Assembly (NCBI RefSeq): GCF_010731875.1 | Contig: NZ_AP022595.1 | Span: 434,001-498,000, forward strand | Length of the DNA stretch: 64,000 bases | From: Mycolicibacterium sarraceniae | GTDB taxonomy: Bacteria > Actinomycetota > Actinomycetes > Mycobacteriales > Mycobacteriaceae | Reading direction: 5' to 3' | Part shown: positions 18,955-29,206 of the stretch, one piece after another | Layout of the letters: every line of letters begins with the position of its first letter | Numbering within the stretch: the first letter of the stretch is position 1 | Made by a program: the position numbers and the translations under genes | The notes under the pieces: model-generated | Databases searched by the model: none | What the model was told of the DNA's origin: nothing | What the model saw: the letters and a program-made list of their open reading frames with translations, nothing else

Positions 18955-20457
18955 CTAACGAAGCTTGAAAATCGTTCGGTGCCAGTTCTTTTCGGCGACA
19001 CCGGTGATATCGCTCATCACGTGCTTGATGGTGAGGTACTCCTCGAAGGAGTAGTCGCTCATGTCCTTGCCGAATCCGGACGCCCCGACCCCGCCGTGCG
19101 GCATCTCGCTGATGATCGGGATGTGGTCGTTGATCCATACGCAGCCGGCGTTGATCTCGCGCGACGCGCGCTGGGCACGGTAGACATCGCGGGTCCACGC
19201 CGAGGCCGCCAGCCCGTAGACGGTGTCATTGGCCTGGCGCAGCGCGTCGTCATCACCGTCATGGGCGCGCACAGTCAGCACCGGGCCGAAGACCTCGTCG
19301 CGATAGATCTCGGAGGTCTCGGCAACATCGGCGACCAGTGTGGGCAGGTAGAAGGAGCCCGGCCGGTCCGGTGCGGCGCCGCCGGTGACGATGCGCCCGC
19401 CCTCGGTTGGCGCGCGCGCCACCATCGCGGCGACCTTGTCACGGTGTGCGGCCGAGATCAGCGGCCCAAGGTCGGTGTCGGGATCCTGCGGGTCGCCGAC
19501 GACCATCTTGTTCATCAGCTCCCCGACCCCGGCGACGAAGTCGTCATAGAGGTTGCGCGCGACGATCGCGCGGGTCGCGGCGGTGCAGTCCTGCCCGGTG
19601 TTGATCAGCGATCCGGCCACCGCACCGTTGATCGCGGCGTCCAGGTCGGCGTCATCGAACACCACCAATGGCGCCTTGCCGCCGAGCTCCAGCTGGGTGC
19701 GGTGACCGTGCACGGCCGCCGCGGCCATCACTCGTCGGCCCACCGCCGTGGAGCCGGTGAACGTCACGACGTCGACGTCGCGGTGACCCGCCAGCGCCGA
19801 GCCGACATCGGAACCGGCGCCGGTGACGACGTTGAGCACACCGTCGGGCAGCCCGGCCTCGGTGGCCAGACGGGCCAGCGTCAATGTGGTCAGCGGGGTC
19901 AGCTCAGCGGGCTTGATCACCACCGAACAGCCCGCCGCCAGGGCCGGCAGCACCTTCCACACGGCCATCTGCAGCGGGTAGTTCCACGGCGTGATCGCCG
20001 CGACGACGCCGACGGCCTCACGCCGGATGGAGGAGGTGTGGTCGCCCGAGTACTCCCCGGTGGCCTTGCCTTCCAGGTGCCGGGCCGCCCCGGCGAAGAA
20101 CGCGATGTTGTCGATGCTTCCCGGGACGTCGAACTCGGTGGCCAGTCGAACCGGCTTGCCGGTCTGGCTGACCTCCTCGGCGATGATCGCTTGCGCATGC
20201 GCGTCGACGAGCTCGGCCAGTTTGGCCAGCACGGTGGACCGCTCGACCGGGGTGGCCCGCGACCAGCCGGTCAGGGCCGCACGAGCCGACGCCACCGCGA
20301 TATCGACGTCGACGGGTTCGGCGAGCGCCAACTCCGCGACGATGCTGCCGTCGGCAGGGTTGATCACCTGATGCCGGCTGCCGCCGGTGGCCACCGGGGC
20401 GCCGTCGATCCAGCTGCTGCGCACAATGCGGGTCTTGTCAGAGGCACGTGTTGTCAC
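18955..20457 (-). CDS. Aldehyde dehydrogenase, gamma-aminobutyraldehyde dehydrogenase-like
   Basis: A 500-residue NAD(P)-dependent aldehyde dehydrogenase. It shows TPWNYPLQ, the cofactor motif FTGSTAVGRRV, the catalytic base region LELGGKAP (Glu) and the nucleophile in NTGQDCTAATR (Cys). The C-terminal stretch HGGVGASGFGKDMSDYSFEE resembles enzymes that oxidise 4-aminobutanal to GABA. It is divergent from an AsnC/Lrp regulator that is followed by an aminotransferase able to make such an aldehyde from a diamine. I infer a putrescine/diamine breakdown pathway. Betaine-aldehyde-type activity is an alternative. Confidence 0.88.
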   Translation of the reverse strand: MTTRASDKTRIVRSSWIDGAPVATGGSRHQVINPADGSIVAELALAEPVDVDIAVASARAALTGWSRATPVERSTVLAKLAELVDAHAQAIIAEEVSQTGKPVRLATEFDVPGSIDNIAFFAGAARHLEGKATGEYSGDHTSSIRREAVGVVAAITPWNYPLQMAVWKVLPALAAGCSVVIKPAELTPLTTLTLARLATEAGLPDGVLNVVTGAGSDVGSALAGHRDVDVVTFTGSTAVGRRVMAAAAVHGHRTQLELGGKAPLVVFDDADLDAAINGAVAGSLINTGQDCTAATRAIVARNLYDDFVAGVGELMNKMVVGDPQDPDTDLGPLISAAHRDKVAAMVARAPTEGGRIVTGGAAPDRPGSFYLPTLVADVAETSEIYRDEVFGPVLTVRAHDGDDDALRQANDTVYGLAASAWTRDVYRAQRASREINAGCVWINDHIPIISEMPHGGVGASGFGKDMSDYSFEEYLTIKHVMSDITGVAEKNWHRTIFKLR

Positions 20458-20541
20458 CGCCCCACGGTAACCGAACCCCTCAGGGGCTGCTACGCATTAC
20501 CGCAGTATGGACGGCTAAACACCACCAATTTCATCGATCTG

Positions 20542-20556
20542 GTTGCTTAAAACAAC
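20542..20556. promoter_or_regulatory. Candidate AsnC/Lrp operator in divergent promoter
   Basis: GTTGCTTAAAACAAC is an imperfect inverted repeat (GTTG/CAAC arms, AT-rich centre) between the divergent aldehyde dehydrogenase and AsnC genes, 18 bases before the regulator's ATG. The 9-mer TTAAGCAAC from its minus strand recurs at 21064-21072, about 20 bases before the aminotransferase start. It is proposed as an autoregulatory site; binding is inferred. Confidence 0.35.
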
Positions 20557-20573
20557 GGATTCCGTGCACAATC

Positions 20574-21095
20574 ATGGGCATGCGCGACTCGGGTGTACCG
20601 GCCACTCGGTTTCCCGTCCGCGCCGTTGCGGCGGGTGGAAACGGGCCCGTCCAACTGGACGATATGTCCAAGGCCATTATCGAGAAATTGCAGCAGGACG
20701 GGCGGCGTTCGTATGCCGCAATCGGGAAATCCGTCGGGCTGTCGGAGGCGGCCGTACGCCAGCGAGTGCAGCGGCTGGTCGACTCCGGGGTCATGCAGAT
20801 CGTCGCGGTGACCGATCCATTGCAGCTGGGTTTCACCCGTCAGGCAATGATCGGCATCCGCTGCACCGGCGACACCACCAAGGTCGCCGAGAAGCTGGCG
20901 CTGATCCCAGCGGTGGACTACGTGGTGCTCACGGCGGGCACCTTCGACGCCATCGCTGAGGTCGTCTGCGAGGACGACGCCGAGCTGCTGGAGCTGCTCA
21001 ACACCGAGATCCGCGCCGTTCCTGGAGTGACCTCCACCGAGACGCTGGTCTATCTGAAACTAGTTAAGCAACAATACAATTGGGGTACACGATGA
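20574..21095 (+). CDS. AsnC/Lrp-family transcriptional regulator
   Basis: A 173-residue regulator: a winged HTH at ~28-80 (LDDMSKAIIEKLQQDGRRSY, then IGKSVGLSEAAVRQRVQRL) and a C-terminal RAM ligand-sensing/oligomerisation domain (~95-165). Members sense amino acids and form octamers. It sits between a divergent aldehyde dehydrogenase and, on its own strand, an aminotransferase whose ATG overlaps its stop by four bases, so it probably controls this amine catabolism set. The ATG at 20574 is used; 20580 is an equally good alternative, and the frame upstream is antisense to the dehydrogenase gene. Confidence 0.9.
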   Translation: MGMRDSGVPATRFPVRAVAAGGNGPVQLDDMSKAIIEKLQQDGRRSYAAIGKSVGLSEAAVRQRVQRLVDSGVMQIVAVTDPLQLGFTRQAMIGIRCTGDTTKVAEKLALIPAVDYVVLTAGTFDAIAEVVCEDDAELLELLNTEIRAVPGVTSTETLVYLKLVKQQYNWGTR

Positions 21096-22498
21096 CAACC
21101 ACCGCCAGCCAGAACCTGACCGCCGAACTCGGTGCCAAGGCAGACCGGCACCTGTGGGGCCACTTCGCCCGCCACGGTGCCGGGATCACGCCGCCGATCA
21201 TCACCCGCGGCGACGGCGTCCACATCTGGGACAGCAACGGCAAGCGCTACATCGACGGCCTGTCGGGCTTGTTCGTCGTCCAGGTCGGACATGGCCGCGA
21301 AGAGATCGCCGAAGCCGCCAAGAAGCAGGCCGAGACCCTCGGGTTCTTCCCGCTGTGGTCGTATGCCACCCCGCCTGCCATCGAATTGGCCGAGCGGCTG
21401 GCCAATTACGCTCCCGGTGACCTCAACCGGGTGTTCTTCACCACCGGCGGCGGCGATGCCGTCGAGTCGGCGTGGAAGCTGGCCAAGCAGTACTACAAAC
21501 TGACCGGCAGGCCCGGCAAGTACAAGGTCATTTCCCGCAGCATCGCCTATCACGGCACGCCGCACGGCGCGCTGGCCATCACCGGCCTGCCGACGTTCAA
21601 GGCGCCCTTCGAGCCGATCACGCCCGGCGGCTTCCGGGTGCCCAACACAAACTTCTACCGCGCGCCCGAAGGCCACGACACCGACATCAAGGAGTTCGGG
21701 CAGTGGGCGGCCAACCGGATCGCCGAGGCCATTGAGATGGAGGGCCCCGACTCGGTCGCGGCGGTGTTCCTCGAGCCGGTGCAGAACGCCGGCGGGTGCT
21801 TCCCCCCGCCGCCCGGCTACTTCGAGCGGGTCCGGGAGATCTGCGATGAATACGACGTGCTGCTGGTCTCCGACGAGACGATCTGCGCGTTCGGCCGCAT
21901 CGGTTCGATGTTCGCCTGCAACGACTTCAACTACGTGCCCGACATCATCACCTGCGCCAAGGGCCTCACCTCTGGCTACGCCCCGCTGGGCGCGATGATC
22001 GCCTCCGACCGGCTGTTCGAGCCGTTCAACGACGGCCAGACGACGTACGCGCACGGCTACACCTGGGGCGGACACCCCGTCTCGGCAGCGGTCGCGATGG
22101 CCAACCTCGACGTCTTCGAACGCGAGGGCCTCAACGACCACGTCAAGACCACGGCGCCGGCGTTCCGGGCCACCCTGGAGAAGCTGCTCGACCTGCCGAT
22201 CGTCGGCGACGTTCGCGGTGAGGGCTTCTTCTACGGGATCGAGCTGGTCAAGGACAAGGCCACCAAGGCGGTCCTCGACGACGAGCTGTCCGAGTGGCTG
22301 CTGCGCAGCTTCCTGTCCGTCGAGCTGTTCGAGAACGGGCTGTACTGCCGCGCCGACGACCGCGGCGACTCCGTCGTGCAGCTCGCCCCGCCGCTGATCA
22401 GCGACCAGGCCGTCTTCGACGAGATCGAGCAGATCCTGCGCCGGGTGTTCACCCAGGCCTGGGATCACCTGCAGACCCGTGGCGACGCCTGGCACTAA
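21092..22498 (+). CDS. Class III PLP-dependent aminotransferase (Rv3329-like, diamine/omega-amino type)
   Basis: A 468-residue aminotransferase with the class III fold. It has the FFTTGGGDAVESAWKLAKQY cofactor region, the SDETICAFGRIG segment (PLP-binding Asp) and the lysine motif ITCAKGLTSGYAPLGA. It resembles mycobacterial Rv3329 and putrescine/omega-amino acid:pyruvate transaminases. The ATG overlaps the regulator's stop (ATGA). With the aldehyde dehydrogenase and permease it would transaminate a diamine or omega-amine to an aldehyde for oxidation. The substrate is inferred from context. It is followed by a strictosidine synthase-like gene that overlaps its end by 20 bases. Confidence 0.9.
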   Translation: MTTTASQNLTAELGAKADRHLWGHFARHGAGITPPIITRGDGVHIWDSNGKRYIDGLSGLFVVQVGHGREEIAEAAKKQAETLGFFPLWSYATPPAIELAERLANYAPGDLNRVFFTTGGGDAVESAWKLAKQYYKLTGRPGKYKVISRSIAYHGTPHGALAITGLPTFKAPFEPITPGGFRVPNTNFYRAPEGHDTDIKEFGQWAANRIAEAIEMEGPDSVAAVFLEPVQNAGGCFPPPPGYFERVREICDEYDVLLVSDETICAFGRIGSMFACNDFNYVPDIITCAKGLTSGYAPLGAMIASDRLFEPFNDGQTTYAHGYTWGGHPVSAAVAMANLDVFEREGLNDHVKTTAPAFRATLEKLLDLPIVGDVRGEGFFYGIELVKDKATKAVLDDELSEWLLRSFLSVELFENGLYCRADDRGDSVVQLAPPLISDQAVFDEIEQILRRVFTQAWDHLQTRGDAWH

Positions 22499-23474
22499 GC
22501 CCCCGGTCGATCCCGTGCGGTGGCAGCCGCCGCCGTCGGTAGCGCTGCCAGCACCGGATCGGTCCGGACCGCTGAAGGTTGTCGACGTTGGCGGCCATGC
22601 CCCCGAGGACGTCGTCGTCGACGCCGACGGGGCGATCTGGACCGGCACCGATGACGGCGCGATCATGCGGATCCGGCCCGGATCCGCACCCGAGGTGGTG
22701 GCCAACACCGGCGGCCGACCGCTGGGTCTGGACGTCAGCCGCGACGGGCGGCTGCTGATCTGTGACAGCCACCGCGGACTGCTGCGGCTGGATCCGGCCA
22801 CCGCAGTGTTCGAGACACTGGTCAGCGAGGTGGCCGGGCGGCCCCTGAGGTTCTGCAGCAACGTCGTCGAATCATCAGACGGCACAATCTATTTCACCGA
22901 GTCGACGTCCCGGTTCCACTATGAGTACTACAAGGGCTCGGTGCTGGAGGCCCGCGCCAGTGGATCCCTGTTCCGGCTGGGCGCCGACGGCGTCGTGACG
23001 ACGCTGGCGTGCGGGCTGCGGTTCGCCAACGGGGTGACGCTGACCGCCGACGAGTCGGCGCTGATCGTCGCCGAGACCACCGCATGCCGGATTTCGCGGT
23101 ATCCGCTCACCGAGTCCGGGGTCGGCGAACCGGTGCCGCTGATCGAACACCTCCCCGGCTATCCGGACAATATTTCGACAGCCCCCGACGGCCGCATCTG
23201 GGTGGCACTGGTCAGCGAGCGCAACGCGGTCGGCGAATGGCTGGCCCCGCGCGCCCCGGCGCTGCGCCGGTTGCTGTGGCGGCTGCCGTACAGCTGGATG
23301 CCCAACCCCAAGCCGGTGGTGTGGGCGATCGCCGTCGACCTCGACGGCCGGGTGACCACGCAGCTACGGACCACCGATGCACGGTTCGCGCTGGCCACTG
23401 GCCTGGTGGAACATGACGGCAGGCTATGGCTGGGGTGCATCGGATCGTCCGCCGTCGCATGTCTCAATTTGTAA
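22479..23474 (+). CDS. SMP-30/gluconolactonase/strictosidine synthase-like protein
   Basis: A 331-residue six-bladed beta-propeller type protein. Repeated blades read [43 protein letters not shown] and [12 protein letters not shown]. The segment [20 protein letters not shown] resembles plant/animal strictosidine synthase-like (APMAP) proteins, which hydrolyse lactones or esters. No signal peptide is seen. The GTG start lies inside the end of the aminotransferase gene (20-base overlap), so it is very probably the last gene of the AsnC-aminotransferase operon. It may hydrolyse a cyclic lactone or lactam by-product, which is speculative. Confidence 0.8.
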   Translation: MATPGTKPPVDPVRWQPPPSVALPAPDRSGPLKVVDVGGHAPEDVVVDADGAIWTGTDDGAIMRIRPGSAPEVVANTGGRPLGLDVSRDGRLLICDSHRGLLRLDPATAVFETLVSEVAGRPLRFCSNVVESSDGTIYFTESTSRFHYEYYKGSVLEARASGSLFRLGADGVVTTLACGLRFANGVTLTADESALIVAETTACRISRYPLTESGVGEPVPLIEHLPGYPDNISTAPDGRIWVALVSERNAVGEWLAPRAPALRRLLWRLPYSWMPNPKPVVWAIAVDLDGRVTTQLRTTDARFALATGLVEHDGRLWLGCIGSSAVACLNL

Positions 23475-23541
23475 CAACCACCACTCCAGTAACAGCGCGG
23501 CTCCACTAATTCGGGGCTCCAATCCCCTACTCTGCGACTCG

Positions 23542-24780
23542 ATGGCGAGCTCGAAATTACTCACGCGGTGTGCTGCCGCAGTGGCCGCGGCGCTGTGCGT
23601 CGTCGGCACATCGGCAACCGCATGGGCCGACCCGGCCGACCCGAATACCTGCCCGTACCGGGTGACCACACCCCCGGCCGTCGACTCCTCCGAGGTGCCA
23701 ACCGCCGGTGATCCGCCCCAGCCTCTCGCCGTCCCGGCAAAGCCGGTCGGCGGTGACGCGCTCTCGAGCTGCGGAGTGATCGTCGCGCCGGGCACGCCAC
23801 CGGTTCCCGATGACATCTCGGCCGAGTCGTGGTTGGTCGCCGACCTCGACACCGGCGACATCATCGCCGCACGCGATCCGCATGCCCGCCACCGCCCCGC
23901 GAGCATCATCAAGGTCCTGATCGCGATGCAGTCCATGAACGAGCTGCCGCTGAACAAGATGGTCACCGGCACCCAGGATGACGCCAACGCCGAGGGCACC
24001 CGGGTCGGCGTCGACGAGGGCGGCAAGTACACCGTCAACGATCTGCTGCACGGTCTGCTGATGCACTCCGGCAACGACGCCGCCCACGCGCTGGCCATGC
24101 AGGTCGGCGGCTGGGACACCGCGCTGCAGAAGATCAACGGCCTGGCCCGCAAGCTCGGCGGTCAGGACACCCGCGCGGCGACACCGTCCGGACTGGACGG
24201 GCCGGGCATGAGCACGTCGGCCTATGACATCGGGCTGTTCTACCGATATGCCTGGGAGAACCCGGCTTTCGCCAACATTGTCGCCACGCAAAAGTATGAG
24301 TTCCCCGGCCACCCGGCAAAGCCGGGCGAGGACGGCGACCATCCCAGCTACGAGCTGGAGAACGACAACCAGCTGCTCTACAACTATCCGGGCGCGCTCG
24401 GCGGCAAGACCGGCTACACCGACGATGCCGGGCAGACGTTCGTCGGCGCCGCGAACCGCGACGGGCGGAGGTTGGTGGCGGTGCTGATGCGCGGCACGCG
24501 CCAGCCGATTCCGCCGTGGCAGCAGGCTGCCCACTTGCTCGACTACGGCTTCTCGACACCGCCGGGAACCAAGATCGGCGACTTGATCGACCCGGACCCG
24601 TCGCTGATGCCGCCGAAGCCAGAGGCGGACAGCGCGGTCGCCGCCAAGGCCTCGGCAGTGCTGCCCGACGCCGACGCGGTGCCGGTCCGGGTAGGTGTGG
24701 GCGTGATCGGCACGCTGATCGTGTTCGGCCTGATCATGATGGCGCGTTCGATCAACCGCAGACCCGTGCGAGGGCGGTGA
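23542..24780 (+). CDS. dacB1: D-alanyl-D-alanine carboxypeptidase (penicillin-binding protein)
   Basis: Trims the terminal D-Ala of peptidoglycan stem peptides outside the membrane. The 412-residue product, from the ATG at 23542, has a signal peptide (~1-30, ending near ATAWADP), the serine protease triad of the S11 family as SIIK (Ser121, Lys124), SGN (176-178) and KTG (289-291), and a C-terminal transmembrane anchor (~385-405) with a basic end. An in-frame extension to 23377 overlaps the previous gene and lacks signal-peptide character, so it is rejected. It corresponds to M. tuberculosis Rv3330 next to Rv3329. Confidence 0.95.
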   Translation: MASSKLLTRCAAAVAAALCVVGTSATAWADPADPNTCPYRVTTPPAVDSSEVPTAGDPPQPLAVPAKPVGGDALSSCGVIVAPGTPPVPDDISAESWLVADLDTGDIIAARDPHARHRPASIIKVLIAMQSMNELPLNKMVTGTQDDANAEGTRVGVDEGGKYTVNDLLHGLLMHSGNDAAHALAMQVGGWDTALQKINGLARKLGGQDTRAATPSGLDGPGMSTSAYDIGLFYRYAWENPAFANIVATQKYEFPGHPAKPGEDGDHPSYELENDNQLLYNYPGALGGKTGYTDDAGQTFVGAANRDGRRLVAVLMRGTRQPIPPWQQAAHLLDYGFSTPPGTKIGDLIDPDPSLMPPKPEADSAVAAKASAVLPDADAVPVRVGVGVIGTLIVFGLIMMARSINRRPVRGR

Positions 24781-25809
24781 CTACTCTCGCTTGCGCCAGA
24801 ACCGCGAAAGACCAATCGCGCTCACCGCACCCACTGCCATCGCGGCGACTGTCTGCCGCGCGCTCAAACCATCGTCCGAGCCGACGCGTGTCGTGATGAG
24901 CGCGGGACCAGGTGCCGGAACCAGCTCCGGACGCAGATTGTCGCGCGATGTCGCCGCCCACGCCGTGGCGAACAGCACCAGCCGGGCGGTGATATAGGCG
25001 AACACCATCAAGCCCAGCACCGGACCGAACGTCGCGCCCGCGGGCCCGTGCACCACCGATCGCAGGTAGATCGAGCCGACCAGCTTGAAGACCTCAAAGG
25101 CCACCCCGGCCATCAAGCCGGCCCGCAGGCTGCTGCGGAAGCTGACGGTCTCCCGCGGTAACCGCGCGATGATCCAGCTGAACAGCATCCACGACACCGC
25201 CCAGGACACCACCAGGGAGACGATGCGCAGCACTCCGCCCAGCCCGTCGGGATGGGGTATGCCGATCCACTGCAGCACCTTGGTCATCACCGACGGATCG
25301 GCCAGTGCCGTCAGGGCGATGGTCAACACGATCGCCACGAACAACGACAACAGCACCAGCACGTCAGACAGCTTGGTGCGCACGAAGTTCTGCTGCTGGC
25401 AGCGCTGTTCCCACATCTGGCTCAGTGCCTCACGCAGATTGGCGATCCAGCCCAGCCCGGCCCACGCCGCGGCGGCCAGACCGATCACGCCGACCGATGT
25501 GCGGGACTGCACCGCCGAGTCGATCAAACCGATCAGCTGCTCACCGAAATCACCGGAAATTGTTGCCTTGATCCGGCTTTCGATTTCTGCCAGCAGGTGT
25601 GGCCGGCTCGCCAGCGCGAAACCGGCGGCCGCGAACCCGACCATCAGTAAGGGGAACATCGCGAAGATCGTGAAATAGGTGATGCCGGCGGCGTAGAAGT
25701 CGCCTTTGACGTTTTGATAGCGCTGCCCGGCCCGCACCGCGTGGTCGAGCCAGTGATACCGGGCCCGCAACCGGTCCAGACGGCTCGGTTTCTTGGCCGG
25801 TTCTGTCAT
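24781..25809 (-). CDS. YihY/BrkB-family inner membrane protein
   Basis: A 342-residue membrane protein with about six hydrophobic segments between ~40 and 290 and a polar N terminus, ending in a short helix near the C terminus. YAAGITYFTIFAMFPLLMVG is the conserved YihY/BrkB (UPF0761) signature region. The family was once called ribonuclease BN by mistake; its function is unsettled. It lies just downstream of trpS on the same strand, as Rv3335c does next to Rv3336c. It is convergent with dacB1 with no gap. Confidence 0.9.
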   Translation of the reverse strand: MTEPAKKPSRLDRLRARYHWLDHAVRAGQRYQNVKGDFYAAGITYFTIFAMFPLLMVGFAAAGFALASRPHLLAEIESRIKATISGDFGEQLIGLIDSAVQSRTSVGVIGLAAAAWAGLGWIANLREALSQMWEQRCQQQNFVRTKLSDVLVLLSLFVAIVLTIALTALADPSVMTKVLQWIGIPHPDGLGGVLRIVSLVVSWAVSWMLFSWIIARLPRETVSFRSSLRAGLMAGVAFEVFKLVGSIYLRSVVHGPAGATFGPVLGLMVFAYITARLVLFATAWAATSRDNLRPELVPAPGPALITTRVGSDDGLSARQTVAAMAVGAVSAIGLSRFWRKRE

Positions 25810-25830
25810 CGCCCAGCCTCCCCGGACCGC

Positions 25831-26853
<1,023 letters not shown>

Positions 26854-26895
26854 TCAATCCTGTCACGCGGCCTCCGGCAGCTAGCATCGTGCTTC

Positions 26896-27945
26896 GTGCG
26901 AGGACTTCTGGCGCTGGCCGCCGCTGTGACAATGCTGTTCGCGCTGGCCGGTTGCCAGAGCGATTCCGGCGACCAGAAGCGGCCCGCGTCGACGGCGGTG
27001 GTGATCGTCTCCGGCGGTGACGCCACCAGCCCGTTCACCACCCCGGACCAGGCCTGCGCCACCGGACTGGCGGCCGGCAACACCGACACCGCGCTGCGGG
27101 AATTCCTGCTCGGCAAGGGCTACGCCGTCTACACCTCACCGGCGATGAACGGTCGCGGCCAGGTGACTGACCAAACCGGTTTCGGGCCGTTCGGGGTCTG
27201 CCCGGTCACCCTGCCGGAGAACATGACGGTCAACTCGACGGGCAGTATCGACACCGCCGGCGAACACCTGGCCCGTTTTCTGAATTGGCTGCACACCGAC
27301 AAGGGCGTCACCGAGGTGGACCTGGTGGCCCATTCGATGGGCGGACTGTACTCGCGCGCCGCGATCCGGGTGCTGACCTCGGCGAACTCCCCGGTGAAGA
27401 TCCGCTCGCTGACCACGCTGGGGACCCCGTGGCAGGGCTCCTACCTCTCCGATTACGCCAACAACCTGGTTCCGCTGACCGACTGCCTGGGCGACAAGCT
27501 CTGTGAGTCCGCGATGAAGATCTTCAAAGACCGGGTGCTGCAGCTGATGGCCGGGTCCGGGCGCGAGGTCAACAAGGCGTTCCTGATGGGCAAGGACGGC
27601 TGGAACGAATTCCAATCCGGCGTGCTGGACAAGATCCCGGTGGTGTTGATCGGCGGCAAGAAGTTCACTAAAGACGGCCAGGTGAACCCCGAAGTGTGGC
27701 CCAACGACGGTCTGGTGGCCCTCCAGAGCGCGCTGGCCAAGGACATCAGCGACTCGGTGTTGCCGCACCGGCGCTGCTACACCTTCGACGACACCCACAG
27801 CATCTACGTCTCCAACGCGGCAGGGCTGGACTGGAAGACGGCACTGACGTGGGACCCGGCTGTGCTCGAGACCGTGCACAAGGCCATCGACGGCGCGCCC
27901 AAGGAGCTGGCGAGTCCCAACCGCGAAGGTTGCCCGGCGGCCTAG
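26896..27945 (+). CDS. Lipoprotein alpha/beta hydrolase (lipase/acyltransferase-like)
   Basis: A 349-residue exported protein. Residues 1-20 form a lipoprotein signal ending in the lipobox LAGC (Cys20). The hydrolase domain has VVIVSGG near the N terminus, the nucleophile elbow AHSMGG (Ser147) and likely acid/base residues in WPNDG and FDDTHSIY. It resembles bacterial triacylglycerol lipases anchored on the outer face of the membrane. The GTG start at 26896 places the signal peptide at the N terminus. Its stop lies seven bases from that of the convergent amidohydrolase gene. The lipid substrate is unknown. Confidence 0.82.
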   Translation: MRGLLALAAAVTMLFALAGCQSDSGDQKRPASTAVVIVSGGDATSPFTTPDQACATGLAAGNTDTALREFLLGKGYAVYTSPAMNGRGQVTDQTGFGPFGVCPVTLPENMTVNSTGSIDTAGEHLARFLNWLHTDKGVTEVDLVAHSMGGLYSRAAIRVLTSANSPVKIRSLTTLGTPWQGSYLSDYANNLVPLTDCLGDKLCESAMKIFKDRVLQLMAGSGREVNKAFLMGKDGWNEFQSGVLDKIPVVLIGGKKFTKDGQVNPEVWPNDGLVALQSALAKDISDSVLPHRRCYTFDDTHSIYVSNAAGLDWKTALTWDPAVLETVHKAIDGAPKELASPNREGCPAA

Positions 27946-27952
27946 CGCCGAT

Positions 27953-29206
27953 CTAGCCGAGGGTGTTCTTCACGATGACGCCGTCCTTGACGATGACCGC
28001 GATGCCGGTGTCCGGGGTGGCCAGCACACTGAGGTCCGCCGTGGGATCGCGCTCGACCAGCAGCACGTCGGCCCACGCTCCCGGGGTGATCTCGCCGAGC
28101 CGGGCCGCCCGGTACGGGTCGCGTTCGCCGGCCAGCCGCAGCAACGCGGCATTGCCCGAGGTGACCATCTTCAGCGCGTCGACATTGCTCACGTATTCGC
28201 CGAGTCGAACCATCATTTCACTCTGGCGCGCAACGTGATCGGGTTCGAAGAGGAGGTCAGTGCCCCAGGCCAGCTTCACTCCGTGCTTCGTCGCCCATTC
28301 ATAGACGTGCGGTGTGCCGCTGCAGATCTCCCGGTTCTTCTCGGTGCTGTCGGGGTCGAGGAAACTGTGGTCGTGTTCGGCGAAAGGTTGCGTGGACAGC
28401 CACACGTCGCGTTCGGCCAGCATCGCGATGGTGGGCTCGTCGGCGAGATGACCATGCTCGATGGATTTCACCCCGGCCTGCACCGCGCGGCGGATGCCGG
28501 CGACGTTGTAGACATGGGTGGCGACGTACGTGCCGTAATCGGTCGCGGCCTGCACCGCGGCGGCCAGCTCAGGCGAGGTGAACTGGACCGTGTAGAGCGG
28601 GTCATACATTGAGGCCGCACCACCACCGACCATCAACTTGATCTGCGACGCACCTAGCTTGAGTTGCTCGCGCACTGCCGCCAGCACCCGGTCGACGCCG
28701 TCGGCGACTCTCATGAAACCGATGGTTTCTGCACGAGACTCGTTGCCACCCAACGCTGTCGGAGTTTCGTAGACGAAGCCGAAGTCGCCATGGCCCGCGG
28801 TCTGCGAGATCGCTGCCTGGCTGGGGTAGATCCGCGGCCCGAGCGCGGGTTCACCGTCGATCACTTTCTTGATACCCGCGGTGTCACCGGCCATGTCACG
28901 AACGGTGGTGAACCCGCGCAGCAGTGTGCCCTTCGCCCGAGCCAACGTGGTGGCGGCCAGCTGGGTCTGGGAAGCCATCGCGAGGTCGAGCAGCGTGTTT
29001 GCCATACCGACCAGGTGGGCGTGGGCGTCGATCATGCCCGGCATCAGCACCCGGTCGGCCCCGTCGATGACGGTTGCCCCTGCGGGCTCGGCAATCGGGG
29101 AGGTGTCGATCGCGGCGATCGTCGCCCCGTCGATGAGGACATGGCCGGGCACCAGGCGTCCCGAGAGACCATCGAAGATGCGGACATTTTTGATCAGGAC
29201 GCTCAT
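27953..29206 (-). CDS. Metal-dependent amidohydrolase (imidazolonepropionase/prolidase-like)
   Basis: A 417-residue TIM-barrel amidohydrolase. Metal and active-site motifs are DAHAHL (~61-66), the lysine in SQIKLMVGGG, ATHVYN, SIEHGH and WGTDLL, in family order, with beta-sandwich halves at both ends (ending VIVKDGVIVKN). Close relatives cleave Xaa-Pro dipeptides, organophosphates or carboxamides, so substrate is uncertain. There is no signal peptide. Its ATG overlaps the xthA stop by four bases, implying co-transcription with the repair gene, although no functional link is obvious. Confidence 0.85.
   Translation of the reverse strand: MSVLIKNVRIFDGLSGRLVPGHVLIDGATIAAIDTSPIAEPAGATVIDGADRVLMPGMIDAHAHLVGMANTLLDLAMASQTQLAATTLARAKGTLLRGFTTVRDMAGDTAGIKKVIDGEPALGPRIYPSQAAISQTAGHGDFGFVYETPTALGGNESRAETIGFMRVADGVDRVLAAVREQLKLGASQIKLMVGGGAASMYDPLYTVQFTSPELAAAVQAATDYGTYVATHVYNVAGIRRAVQAGVKSIEHGHLADEPTIAMLAERDVWLSTQPFAEHDHSFLDPDSTEKNREICSGTPHVYEWATKHGVKLAWGTDLLFEPDHVARQSEMMVRLGEYVSNVDALKMVTSGNAALLRLAGERDPYRAARLGEITPGAWADVLLVERDPTADLSVLATPDTGIAVIVKDGVIVKNTLG

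Noticed and set aside
18913-20550. A 545-codon open frame antisense to the aldehyde dehydrogenase gene
   Set aside because: Arg/Gly/His-rich composition with no family match; the opposite strand has a complete aldehyde dehydrogenase.
21050-22885. A 611-codon open frame antisense to the aminotransferase and propeller genes
   Set aside because: It spans two clear genes on the other strand and has shadow-type composition.
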